Source of the DNA: JAACFF01 sp963807975
Lineage (GTDB): Bacteria; Chloroflexota; Anaerolineae; Promineifilales; Promineifilaceae
Length of the DNA stretch: 64,000 nt
Assembly: GCA_963807975.1 (NCBI GenBank)
Contig: CAWEDV010000001.1
Coordinates: forward strand, 2,356,001-2,420,000
Direction: 5' to 3'
Positions 43,458-51,520 of the stretch are shown here, in pieces. The notes beneath the pieces are model-generated. The model saw only the letters and a program-made list of their open reading frames with translations, made no database searches and was not told the DNA's origin. A program made the translations under genes and the position numbers. Positions within the stretch are counted from its first letter, which is position 1; every line of letters begins with the position of its first letter.

Positions 43458-44206
43458 TTGCTTGCTAAGTTTTCCGCTTATAACTCCTTAAGACCCTATT
43501 TCGCATTTATTCCCGAAATACCGTTTGACTTCTCTCGCTTGAGAGATGATTGGACTTCAATTGCTGCGGATCTTTCTCATAAAGAAGAAATGCTAGTCCA
43601 GTTTCGTTCACGACTATTTAAATGGTCGGAACGCGATTTTCCATATAATCGCCCCACTTTATATGGCAACTTAAAATCCAGAGATTCCATCGAACGCAAG
43701 TTGCGCGACTCGGCAAGCGATATTGAACCACAAGGATATCGCTCGGCCCTATTGGATCTGGTTAGGTTCAGAATTGTCGCGCCGGAGGTTCCGCAGCTAA
43801 TCACCCTGGTTTATTCCTTTTGGAGAACTTTCTTCAACGAGATCTCCATATTCGTTCTTATTACATACGTCCAAAAGACAGCCAGCCCGTAAATCCATAT
43901 CGTGCAATACACATTCACGTGGTAGATGATCATGGTAATGTTGTTGAAGTGCAGTTTCTGACGCGGCAAAGGGAGGCCGTTTCATTTCTGGATCATGATT
44001 TTCTTTATAAGCAATTATTGTCTTTTAGCGTAAGCTTTCAGGAACAGTGGCTCAAAACTCTATCCGCCAAGGCAAATATGTTTGAGGTTGAGCGGGTAAA
44101 ATTGCACATGGGCAATTGTGAGGAAAATGAATTTGCGTCCCTGTTGCTGCCGAATCTGACACCAAATCAGCAATCAGAATCGCTCAATTTGCAGAGAAAC
44201 CATTGA
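43458..44206 (+). pseudogene. RelA/SpoT-domain ((p)ppGpp synthetase-like) gene with a frameshift
   Basis: The first frame (43458 to 43892) holds NRPTLYGNLKSRDSIERKL and LLDLVRFRIVAPEVPQL, the opening of a RelA/SpoT synthetase domain; the second (43820 to 44206) holds NPYRAIHIHVVDDHGNVVEVQFLTRQ, the Tyr/His and VEVQ part of the same domain. The joint is at TTTT (43818-43821): one more T gives a continuous reading through WENFL-like sequence. The likely product of the intact gene is a small alarmone synthetase that makes (p)ppGpp. Start is an uncertain TTG. Confidence 0.75.
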
Positions 44207-44209
44207 GCT

Positions 44210-45622
44210 TCAATACGCCCCACGGCCGAATATCGCAATAGGAATCGTCTGCAAAAGAATGCGGATATCCATCGTCAGTGACCAGTTTTCAATATAATAA
44301 ATATCCAGCAGGCAAAGCTCGTCAAAAGTCAGATCAGAACGGCCGCTTACCTGCCACAAACCAGTCATCCCCCCTATCACCGACAAACGCTGCCGCTGCC
44401 ACTGCTTATACGCCGCCACCTCTTCCTGCAAGGGAGGCCGCGGCCCAACAAGGCTCATTTGGCCAAATAGCACATTATACAATTGCGGTAGTTCATCCAG
44501 GCTCGATTTACGCAGCCAGCGCCCCACCTTGGTTAACCTCGGATCATCCTTGATCTTGAAGATCGGCCCATCCGCCTCATTCGCCGCCTGCAGGGCCTCT
44601 TTCTGCGCATCCGCATCGGCGACCATAGAGCGGAACTTAAACATATCGAAGAGCTTTCCCCCACGCCCCACACGCACCGCCGAATAAATGACCGGCCCCG
44701 GTGAATCGAACCGAATAGCCAAAGCAATTATCGCCGCCACTAGCAAAGCCGGAATGCCCAAAACAATGACGATGGCCAGATCCAACACCCTTTTGACAAT
44801 ACGCGCCCCACGATTGATGCGCACCTGGCGCGCCCCCAACATCGGTATCCCCGACATGTTGATAAATTCAACGCGGTTCAGGCTCATCTGCAATAGATCG
44901 GGCACAACCTGCGCATTGACTTGATAGGTCCGCGCCACGCGCATCAAGGCCACGATCTCGCGGTGCATATCACCCGGCAGAGCGATGAAAATAGTATGTA
45001 AATCCTCGACATCCTGCAAGACGCTGCCGATTTCCCGGTAGCTGCCTAAATTTGGAATGCGCCCTGAGCCAATCTTCTCCCCTGAACCATCATCCAGATA
45101 ACCCACAACCCGAAAACCAAGATCAGGCCGGGCCAGCAAAGTGCGGATCACCCCCCGCCCTACCTCACCCGAACCCACCACCAGCACGCGGTCCACCAGG
45201 TAGCCCCGCCCGTACATAGCCCGCAGCATCCAGCGCCGCAGCAGGCGCGCTATGCCAATGATAACGACGATAAAAACCAGTGCCCAGATCAGCATCAAGC
45301 GCGAAAACGGGCTGGGTTGGAAAAAAAAGGTAAAGACCATCATCAAGGCCACGCCCGAAGCGGTGGCCGAAACAATGCGCGACATCTCATCCACCCAAGA
45401 CTCGCCTCGCCGCCGGCGCCATACCTTATGTTGGTAAAAAGTCAGGATCAGCAGCAGGGTCAGGACCAATTGCTGGTTCAGGTAGCCGCTGTAAGGCTCA
45501 GGAAAAGTAACAGGTAGCAGCCATTCCCACTCGTAGCGCGCCACATACGCCAGAGCGAAAGCCAAATTGATCAAGATCAAATCGGTCAGAACGGTCAAAT
45601 ATCGGACGGTCTGGTGTTTCAT
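44210..45622 (-). CDS. Exopolysaccharide polyprenyl glycosylphosphotransferase
   Basis: 470 residues from ATG 45622, which overlaps the stop of the glycosyltransferase gene upstream by 4 bases (ATGA). Four N-terminal membrane helices, a CoA-binding-like domain with VLVVGSGEVGRGVI, a fifth helix near 280-305 and the bacterial sugar transferase domain: FDMFKFRSMVADAD, LRKSSLDELPQLYNVL, MSLVGPRPPLQEEV and GMTGLWQVSGRSDL. It moves a sugar-1-phosphate from a nucleotide sugar to undecaprenyl phosphate, the first step in exopolysaccharide repeat synthesis. Confidence 0.93.
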   Translation of the reverse strand: MKHQTVRYLTVLTDLILINLAFALAYVARYEWEWLLPVTFPEPYSGYLNQQLVLTLLLILTFYQHKVWRRRRGESWVDEMSRIVSATASGVALMMVFTFFFQPSPFSRLMLIWALVFIVVIIGIARLLRRWMLRAMYGRGYLVDRVLVVGSGEVGRGVIRTLLARPDLGFRVVGYLDDGSGEKIGSGRIPNLGSYREIGSVLQDVEDLHTIFIALPGDMHREIVALMRVARTYQVNAQVVPDLLQMSLNRVEFINMSGIPMLGARQVRINRGARIVKRVLDLAIVIVLGIPALLVAAIIALAIRFDSPGPVIYSAVRVGRGGKLFDMFKFRSMVADADAQKEALQAANEADGPIFKIKDDPRLTKVGRWLRKSSLDELPQLYNVLFGQMSLVGPRPPLQEEVAAYKQWQRQRLSVIGGMTGLWQVSGRSDLTFDELCLLDIYYIENWSLTMDIRILLQTIPIAIFGRGAY

Positions 45623-46782
45623 CTCGCAGACAGCGCACGCCGGTAAACGCGGGCCGTCTCTTCTCCAGCTTGCTTCCAAGAAAATCGACGTGCCTGGGCC
45701 AAACCCTTTTCACTCATTGCTTGGGCCAGGTCGCCATCATCCAATACAGCCCTCAACTGGGCCGCCAACTCGCCAACATCATGTGGATCAAAATAAAGGG
45801 CTGCTTCCCCACCCGCTTCCGGGATCGAGGAGGATTCCGCCGCAGCGACCGGTGTTCCATATGCCATCGCCTCCACGATCGGCATGCCAAAACCCTCATA
45901 CACGGAAGGGAACACCAGCAATGTCGCCGCATTATACCAAAGCGGCAAACAGTCGTCCGCCACATAACCGGTGAAACGTACCTGCTTCTCCAGCCCCAAT
46001 GCCACAACCTTGGCGTATATATCCTCGTACAACCAACCCCTGCCGCCAACCAGGACCAACAGCACATCGGGCCGTTCCAATTGTGCCATGGCCTCCAATA
46101 AAATGGGGATATTCTTACGCGGCTGCAAGGTCCCCACATGCAAGATCACCTGCTCCGGCAGCGCTTCAAGCCGCCGGAAGGCATCCACCTCATCTGCCGG
46201 CAGGGCTTGTAACTGTGCCTCAACGCCGGGCCGCACCACATCAATCCGCTCCAACGGAACGCCATATATCTCGTGTACATCCTGGCGTCCCGATTCGGAT
46301 ATCGTAATCACCCGCCGCGCTTGTCGGCAGGAGCGCGCCGTCTGGCTGTTTAGATAGCGGCGCTGCAAGGCTGGAAAACTATCAGGAAAATACACAAAGC
46401 TGAGATCATAGACGGTCACTACGCTGGGAGTTCGAGAAAGCGCCGGCGTGATAAAAGCACTGCTGTGCAGCAGGTCGAGACCGCTTCGGGCCGCCTGCCA
46501 GGCCCACGCTGTCTGCTCCCAGGCAATACGCACCAACCGCCTCTCCGTCGGCCAGCGACTGCTGCGTACAGTAAATCCCACTTTACCTGCCAGCATTGCC
46601 GCATGCCGCGAGAAAACCACGTACTCGGAACTGTCCGAAAGTGAGGGCAGGTGCTGCAAAACCTGGGCGATATAGTGATGAATACCAGCGCGGCGATAGC
46701 TTGCTTCATCAGCGAGCAGGTGGGCATTAATCCCGATTTTGGCCTCTAGCTGCGCATTCTGGGCGCTGTCTCCTGACGGCAT
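45619..46782 (-). CDS. Family 4-type glycosyltransferase
   Basis: 387 residues. GT4/GT-B features: N-terminal acceptor domain with RRAGIHHYIAQVL, the hinge VILHVGTLQPRKNIPILLEAM, and the nucleotide-sugar site FPSVYEGFGMPIVEAMAYGTPV (E-x7-E motif). It likely adds a sugar, such as mannose, to a lipid-linked intermediate in the same polysaccharide pathway as the overlapping phosphotransferase gene. Donor not known. Confidence 0.92.
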   Translation of the reverse strand: MPSGDSAQNAQLEAKIGINAHLLADEASYRRAGIHHYIAQVLQHLPSLSDSSEYVVFSRHAAMLAGKVGFTVRSSRWPTERRLVRIAWEQTAWAWQAARSGLDLLHSSAFITPALSRTPSVVTVYDLSFVYFPDSFPALQRRYLNSQTARSCRQARRVITISESGRQDVHEIYGVPLERIDVVRPGVEAQLQALPADEVDAFRRLEALPEQVILHVGTLQPRKNIPILLEAMAQLERPDVLLVLVGGRGWLYEDIYAKVVALGLEKQVRFTGYVADDCLPLWYNAATLLVFPSVYEGFGMPIVEAMAYGTPVAAAESSSIPEAGGEAALYFDPHDVGELAAQLRAVLDDGDLAQAMSEKGLAQARRFSWKQAGEETARVYRRALSAR

Positions 46783-46981
46783 AACTGCTGATTATAGCGT
46801 ATCCAACAGAACGAGGATACGCAGCAGGCCAACGCTTACTGGGCTTTTACAAAGCGCCGGCCCGCAGATTCCCCCATTCCTGCGCCGAGCCTGCTCCCAC
46901 GAAGGCGCGGAGCAGGAATCCATCTTCGCTTATACGGAGGCAAGATCACATTTAGTTGCAGGACAATGGAATCGCTTACCT

Positions 46982-48025
46982 TCAAGATGCCTGGCGATCA
47001 TATCGCAGCGCCTCAACCAATGCCTCAACATTGGCCCGGAACATGCCCGTATAGCTGTCCGCGCCGCTGCCGGGCGGTCCCAAGGCCCCCGTATAAAACT
47101 GCAGCACTTCGACTTGGTCACATCCTTCCAGTTCGGCGGCCAAAGTTTGAGCCAGGCTGCTGCGGCCCGTGGTTTCGGTGATGATCGTGCACACATCACG
47201 CGCTTCCATTAGGGCTACAAGAGCGGCAAGATCTCCGGCGGATGGCTCTGCCAGCGTACTCGCCGCAGGAACCACCGTACCAATCACCGTAAATCCATAC
47301 TCACTTGCGAAATAACCAAGGGAATCATGGTTCGTAACCAACAGCCGCCTTTCTTCCGCAACCTGCGCCAATTCATTAGCAGCATATTGCTGCAAGCCGG
47401 CCAACTCCGCGCCATATTCGGCGGCGCTGTTCTCATAAACGTCACCATTAGCAGGGTCCAAATCAGTGAGCACCTGCGTCGCATTCTCAACCCACTGCTC
47501 CACATTCTTAATCGATAGCCAGGTGTGCGGGTCCACAGCATGCTGGTGCCCTGGCTCCTCTTTCCTATCCTCATGCCCATCTTCAAGGATGGGCAGTGGT
47601 TCGATATTGGCCGAAATTGCCACCATGGGAACCCCCTCCCCAATCACCCGTAGGTTATCGATCAACGTTTCCTCCAGATCCCAACCATTAACAAAGATGA
47701 CATCAGCCGCAGCCACGGCCGTCAACTCCTTGATCGCCGGTTCATAACTGTGCGGATCCTGCCCTGCGCCAATCAGCGTCGTCAATTCAATGGCCTCACC
47801 CCCGACCTGGGCCACCACATCGCCGATGATACTGGTCGTAGCCACCACACGCAGCGGCCTGCCTTCCAATTCAACCGCGGCCAACTCTGGCAGCGTGATC
47901 ATCTCCTCCGCTGTTGGCGCAGAGGCATTATCGGATGGGGAACTGCAGCCAACGAGACCAGCTGCAAGAGAAAAAAGGGCAGCCCCAATAAGTAACCACC
48001 ACAATCGCTGGTGACCCCTATGCAT
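46982..48025 (-). CDS. Zinc/manganese-type ABC transporter binding lipoprotein
   Basis: 347 residues. Signal with lipobox LVGC (Cys about 27). ZnuA/TroA family: LRVVATTSIIGDVVAQVGG, GAGQDPHSYEPAI (metal His), HAVDPHTWLS (second His), LLVTNHDSLGYFASEYGF (third His) and TEIITE-like TIITETTG. A short His/Glu stretch (GHEDRKEEPGHQH) sits before the second ligand. It captures divalent metal at the cell surface. No permease or ATPase gene is next to it, so its partner must be elsewhere. Confidence 0.92.
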   Translation of the reverse strand: MHRGHQRLWWLLIGAALFSLAAGLVGCSSPSDNASAPTAEEMITLPELAAVELEGRPLRVVATTSIIGDVVAQVGGEAIELTTLIGAGQDPHSYEPAIKELTAVAAADVIFVNGWDLEETLIDNLRVIGEGVPMVAISANIEPLPILEDGHEDRKEEPGHQHAVDPHTWLSIKNVEQWVENATQVLTDLDPANGDVYENSAAEYGAELAGLQQYAANELAQVAEERRLLVTNHDSLGYFASEYGFTVIGTVVPAASTLAEPSAGDLAALVALMEARDVCTIITETTGRSSLAQTLAAELEGCDQVEVLQFYTGALGPPGSGADSYTGMFRANVEALVEALRYDRQAS

Positions 48026-48094
48026 TTACCTCTCCTAATTGGTACTTTATATCAATGATATCTTGTGTCGATTCTAGTGAAGATGAGGTTTGTG

Positions 48095-48571
48095 TCAAGT
48101 GAAGCGCTTATCCGCCGTGCGACCTGTGATATTGTCCTTTGCTCCCTCCAGCCATCCCGTGCGTACCTCAACCTGGCTGTCAAACGCGGGTACATAGGGT
48201 TTAATATCAAGCAAAGGCGTGCCATCGAGGATATCCACATTTTGGATATCAAGACGGCCGTCCTCAATTCGATCCAACTGGACGACAGAAAGACCAATGG
48301 GATTGGGACGTTTGGGCGCACGTGTGGCAAATAAGCCCCGGGACTCGCGGTCCAAATAAGGCACAACTCGCAAGTCAAATCCCACGCTGCGGTGGAAATG
48401 GTAGAGCAAGAAGATGTGTGAAAAGCTTTCCAGATCAGCCAGTCCCGCACGATACTCCTCAAATATGCATACCGTCCCCCGCACGCCAGCCGCAGCAGCC
48501 GGTTGAATCGGCATCCCCTCCAATTTAGTAAAAGGTGTATGGATTATCCCAATAGGTACAAAATCAATCAT
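48095..48571 (-). CDS. TrmO-like tRNA (t6A37) N6-methyltransferase
   Basis: 158 residues from ATG 48571, with GGGAG 6 bases ahead (the ATG at 48574 is the alternative). It has the TrmO (YaeB/VirR) opening FVPIGIIHTPFTKLEG, GLADLESFSHIFLLYHFH, and the conserved RESRGLFATRAPKRPNPIGL and DILDGTPLLDIKPYVP. E. coli TrmO methylates t6A37 in tRNA-Thr with SAM. Length and motifs support the call. It lies alone between other genes. Confidence 0.92.
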   Translation of the reverse strand: MIDFVPIGIIHTPFTKLEGMPIQPAAAAGVRGTVCIFEEYRAGLADLESFSHIFLLYHFHRSVGFDLRVVPYLDRESRGLFATRAPKRPNPIGLSVVQLDRIEDGRLDIQNVDILDGTPLLDIKPYVPAFDSQVEVRTGWLEGAKDNITGRTADKRFT

Positions 48572-48701
48572 CATCAACTCCCACAAATATCCAATCTCAC
48601 CCACCAAATTTAGCACATACGCACAACTAGACCAGTGACTATCTTCGTGCTTCCGTTTTCAGTTTTCTGTTGACTGTATTTCGTTGACTGTTCATCCGAG
48701 G

Positions 48702-48843
48702 AGCACCAGACATTCCTGAGTGTATCAGGTGTGGAACGAAGGAATGCCTGGTGCTTACTTGAACAGAGGTCACCCTCTGCGTGGGGATTACCAGGTGTCT
48801 TTGGGGTGTGAGTGTCTCGGGAGGATGTTAAACACCTGGTAAT
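48702..48843. repeat. Two inverted repeats between the trmO-like gene and the DUF5667 gene
   Basis: Repeat 1: AGCACCAGACATTCCT (48702-48717) faces AGGAATGCCTGGTGCT (48740-48755), one mismatch, loop 22. Repeat 2: ATTACCAGGTGT (48787-48798) faces ACACCTGGTAAT (48832-48843), perfect, loop 33. Repeat 2 directly follows the stop of the DUF5667 gene on its strand (48871) and could act as a terminator, but no clear T-run follows. Confidence 0.55.
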
Positions 48844-48870
48844 TGACAAATTTATCACATGCCGGCGGGC

Positions 48871-49960
48871 TTATCCATTGCCGCCGCCATTGCCACCTCC
48901 ATTGCCGCCTGAGCCACCATTGCCTTCGCTGCCGCCGCCCTCGCCGCCGCCGTTCTGACCATTCTCGCCGCCATTTTGGCCGCTGTTATTTCCACTACCG
49001 TTCTGGCCACTATCACCGCTGCCGCCATTCTGGCCACTTCCATTATCTTGGCCATCACCTTCGCCGTTGCCTGGGCCATTGGAATCACCAGGACCATTGC
49101 CTTCTTCTGATCCGGAGCCATCACCATCCCCCTCACCGGGGCCGCTGCCTTCTCCAGGACCATTCGGTTCACCATCGCCGGGGCCATTTGGTCCCCCGGA
49201 TCCTGCCCCAGGCGGATCTTCGTTTCCAGGACCATTTGGTCCTCCGGGTCCAGCGCCATCACCTTCCCCCTCACCGGGACCACTGCCTTCTCCGGGACCA
49301 TTCGGTTCACCGTCGCCGGGGCCGTTCGGTCCCCCAGGGCTTGCTCCGGGTGGATCTTCGTTGCCAGGGCCATTCGGTCCTCCAGGGCCGGCACCATCGC
49401 CATCCCCTTCACCAGGACCACTGCCCTCACCAGGACCATTCGGTTCACCATCACCAGGACCATTCGGTCCTCCCGGGCCTGGACCGGGCCGGGGCGCTTC
49501 CTCATTGCCGGGTCCACTCGGCTCACCTTCTCCAGGTCCTTGCGGTCCGCCAGGTCCGCTGCCATCGCCAGGGCCATTCGGTCCGCCGGGACCACGACCA
49601 GCGGGATCATCATTGCCAGAGCCGTTGGGGCCACCAGGGCCATTAGGTTCGCCGTCACCAGGGCCAGGACCTGCACCCTCACATTCGCCGGGAGCTTCGC
49701 AGTTTCCTACTCCTGGTCCTTGCGGCCCGCCCGGGCCAGGCCGGTAGCCGCCCTGTCCATGACCCGCGCCTGGTTCACCATTGCCGCGTCCGTTAGGCTC
49801 GCCGGATCCCGCACCGGCTCCGCCCCCAGGAGCGTTTCCATTTCCTGGTCCAGCAGGTTCGCCTTCGCCAGGGCCATTGGGTCCACCAGGACCAAAACCA
49901 CCAGCTTGGTCGTCACCTGGCCCTTGTGGTCCACCGCCGAAGCCACCATCAAGATCGCCG
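48871..49960 (-). repeat. Low-complexity coding repeat array
   Basis: The GGNGGN-type DNA codes for the Gly-rich tail. A block of about 40-45 codons (GGPNGPGDGEPNGPGEGSGPGEGD as its core is split here to PNGPGDGEP and GEGSGPGEG) is found three times between about 49090 and 49470, with small differences. Copies change chiefly at silent sites. Confidence 0.7.
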
Positions 49961-50763
49961 CCCATCTGGCGGAAAGTCTGCGGATCCTGCAAACCAAAGG
50001 CAACCGCCGCACTGACCTGAGTCAGTGTCCAATTGGGCGCATTGCCGCCCGAGGCGGTCTGCAGCATTTCCTGCTGCTTATCAGCCATTATCTCAGCCTG
50101 GGCCAGTAAACTCAGCATCGCCTTTTCAGGCGCCTGGGCCATATTCTGTAAGGCCTGCCGCCACTGCTGCTGCAGTTGGGCTTCTATGGCCTCATCTGCG
50201 GGCAGCCCCGCTTGCGCCATATGCACCATCTCTGCCGCCCTTTCCTGGGCGAAAGCAAGATGTAATCCGGCCCGCTGCTCCGGCTGTCCGGCCATGGCCA
50301 GGCGTGCCTGCTCCATGGTCATCTTCACTTGATAGAGAGGTGAGTCTGGCTGGCTGACAACCGACAAGGCGGCCGTTCCACCAACTGCACCGAACATTAA
50401 ACTAAATACAAGTACTGCTTTAACAATTAGGGCACCCATAGGTCTAAGCTCCTTCTGTGTCAAGATTGTTTGCGAAGGAAGGCGCTGTGCCATCCACCCT
50501 TTCAGACGTTCCATAGGGCTGGCAGATACGGGTAACACTGGAAGATTGTCAACATGGGCCATAAAAATGGCCCGATCTGCGGCTAAAGCCGCCTCGTCCG
50601 GAAGCTCCACTGGCTGCAGCGTATCCAGGAGCGTAGCAGTATTGAGGAACGGTATGAGTGCTTCCGCCTCATCAGGGAAATCGGCCAGGATATCCGGCAG
50701 CGGTTCCTGATCCATCTGTCGTGCCAGGGCCTCATCTAGATGTTCAGACAGCTTACTGGTCAT
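48871..50763 (-). CDS. DUF5667 membrane protein with long Gly/Pro/Asn/acidic repeat tail
   Basis: 630 residues. Residues 1-90 form a short cytoplasmic part (HLDEALARQMDQE, LPDILADFPDEAEALIPFL) like anti-sigma/DUF5667 proteins, a single helix at about 108-136, then the extracellular DUF5667 region 138-240 (SPLYQVKMTMEQARLAMAG, LHLAFAQERAAEM). From about 270 to the end it is Gly, Pro, Asn, Asp, Glu and Ser only, with GGPNGPGDGEPNGPG units and a longer unit repeated about three times. The start overlaps the sigma factor stop by 4 bases. Presumably it restrains the sigma factor and displays the tail outside the cell; both are inference. Confidence 0.85.
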   Translation of the reverse strand: MTSKLSEHLDEALARQMDQEPLPDILADFPDEAEALIPFLNTATLLDTLQPVELPDEAALAADRAIFMAHVDNLPVLPVSASPMERLKGWMAQRLPSQTILTQKELRPMGALIVKAVLVFSLMFGAVGGTAALSVVSQPDSPLYQVKMTMEQARLAMAGQPEQRAGLHLAFAQERAAEMVHMAQAGLPADEAIEAQLQQQWRQALQNMAQAPEKAMLSLLAQAEIMADKQQEMLQTASGGNAPNWTLTQVSAAVAFGLQDPQTFRQMGGDLDGGFGGGPQGPGDDQAGGFGPGGPNGPGEGEPAGPGNGNAPGGGAGAGSGEPNGRGNGEPGAGHGQGGYRPGPGGPQGPGVGNCEAPGECEGAGPGPGDGEPNGPGGPNGSGNDDPAGRGPGGPNGPGDGSGPGGPQGPGEGEPSGPGNEEAPRPGPGPGGPNGPGDGEPNGPGEGSGPGEGDGDGAGPGGPNGPGNEDPPGASPGGPNGPGDGEPNGPGEGSGPGEGEGDGAGPGGPNGPGNEDPPGAGSGGPNGPGDGEPNGPGEGSGPGEGDGDGSGSEEGNGPGDSNGPGNGEGDGQDNGSGQNGGSGDSGQNGSGNNSGQNGGENGQNGGGEGGGSEGNGGSGGNGGGNGGGNG

Positions 50764-51317
50764 ACTGGCACTTTCTCCTCTGCAGGGACAAGCTGGCGCT
50801 GAAGCGCAGCCAAAGCGCGATGCTGCAACGATTTCACCGCACCTACTGGTTTATCCATCACTTTCGCCACCTCTCCATTGGTCAACCCGGCCAGAAACTT
50901 GAGCGCAATAACCTGCCGCTGATCGGGCGTAAGCTGCTGCAGCGCCTGGCCCACCGCTTCGGCCGTCAGGTGTAGTTCGGCCGTCTGTGCCAGATCCATC
51001 TCGCCATCGACAATACCCTCGAAAAGGGGCAAATGATCGCGATGCTGCTGGCGACGATAGTGATCGACGATGATGTTGTGAGCTGTGCGGTATAGCCACG
51101 CTTTTGTATCCTGTCGGGGGCCGTTCCCTTTTTGTATTGCCTGCAGCAGCCGGTGAAAAACATCAGCTGCTAAATCACGCGCCATTTCCACATCACTTAC
51201 CTGCCGGTATATGTAGCGGTAAATGGGTAGATGCCATTCATCGTAAATGGCGGCTAATCGGGAGCCGTCAAACGCCTCTGGTTGCTGCGGGCGCTGCTGA
51301 TGGTTTCCGTTAGCCAT
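50760..51317 (-). CDS. ECF-type sigma-70 family RNA polymerase sigma factor
   Basis: 185 residues from ATG 51317 (AGGGG just upstream; the ATG at 51335 is the alternative). Region 2 has YRYIYRQVSDVEMARDLAADVF and WLYRTAHNIIVDHYRR, region 4 has QLTPDQRQVIALKFLAGLTNGEVAKVM and GAVKSLQHRALAALQ, typical for ECF factors with the DUF5667 anti-sigma partner. It directs RNA polymerase to a specific regulon, probably in response to envelope signals. It overlaps the DUF5667 gene by 4 bases. Target promoters not identified. Confidence 0.92.
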   Translation of the reverse strand: MANGNHQQRPQQPEAFDGSRLAAIYDEWHLPIYRYIYRQVSDVEMARDLAADVFHRLLQAIQKGNGPRQDTKAWLYRTAHNIIVDHYRRQQHRDHLPLFEGIVDGEMDLAQTAELHLTAEAVGQALQQLTPDQRQVIALKFLAGLTNGEVAKVMDKPVGAVKSLQHRALAALQRQLVPAEEKVPV

Positions 51318-51411
51318 ACATTCCCCTATATGCATTAAGACGCATGAACACGCAAAGAGATACGGGTTGATTATAACAAGAAGATGTGAAGAAATTATGT
51401 GACGACAAGAT

Positions 51412-51440
51412 AAAGGGCGAAGTTTTTGTCTTCGCCCTTT
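51412..51440 (-). terminator. Intrinsic terminator, likely of the large secreted protein gene
   Basis: Perfect 11-base-pair stem AAAGGGCGAAG / CTTCGCCCTTT (51412-51422 with 51430-51440), loop of 7. It is about 80 bases after the stop at 51521 (minus strand). The stem's T run on the minus strand ends TTTATC. Confidence 0.7.
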
Positions 51441-51520
51441 AACCCTGCCTGGTACATGTGCTTACTGCCAGTGACCGGAGCCACCAGAATCGTTAAGTCA
51501 AGACCAGGAATCGATGCTTA

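Noticed and set aside
48843..49747. Long open frames on the plus strand (His/Arg-rich and Pro/Ser-rich)
   Set aside because: They are the complement of the GGN-type repeats of the DUF5667 tail; open frames are expected from the base repetition.
50760..50763. The 4-base sigma/DUF5667 overlap as a programmed frameshift
   Set aside because: The ATGA overlap is ordinary translational coupling; each gene has a full domain set.
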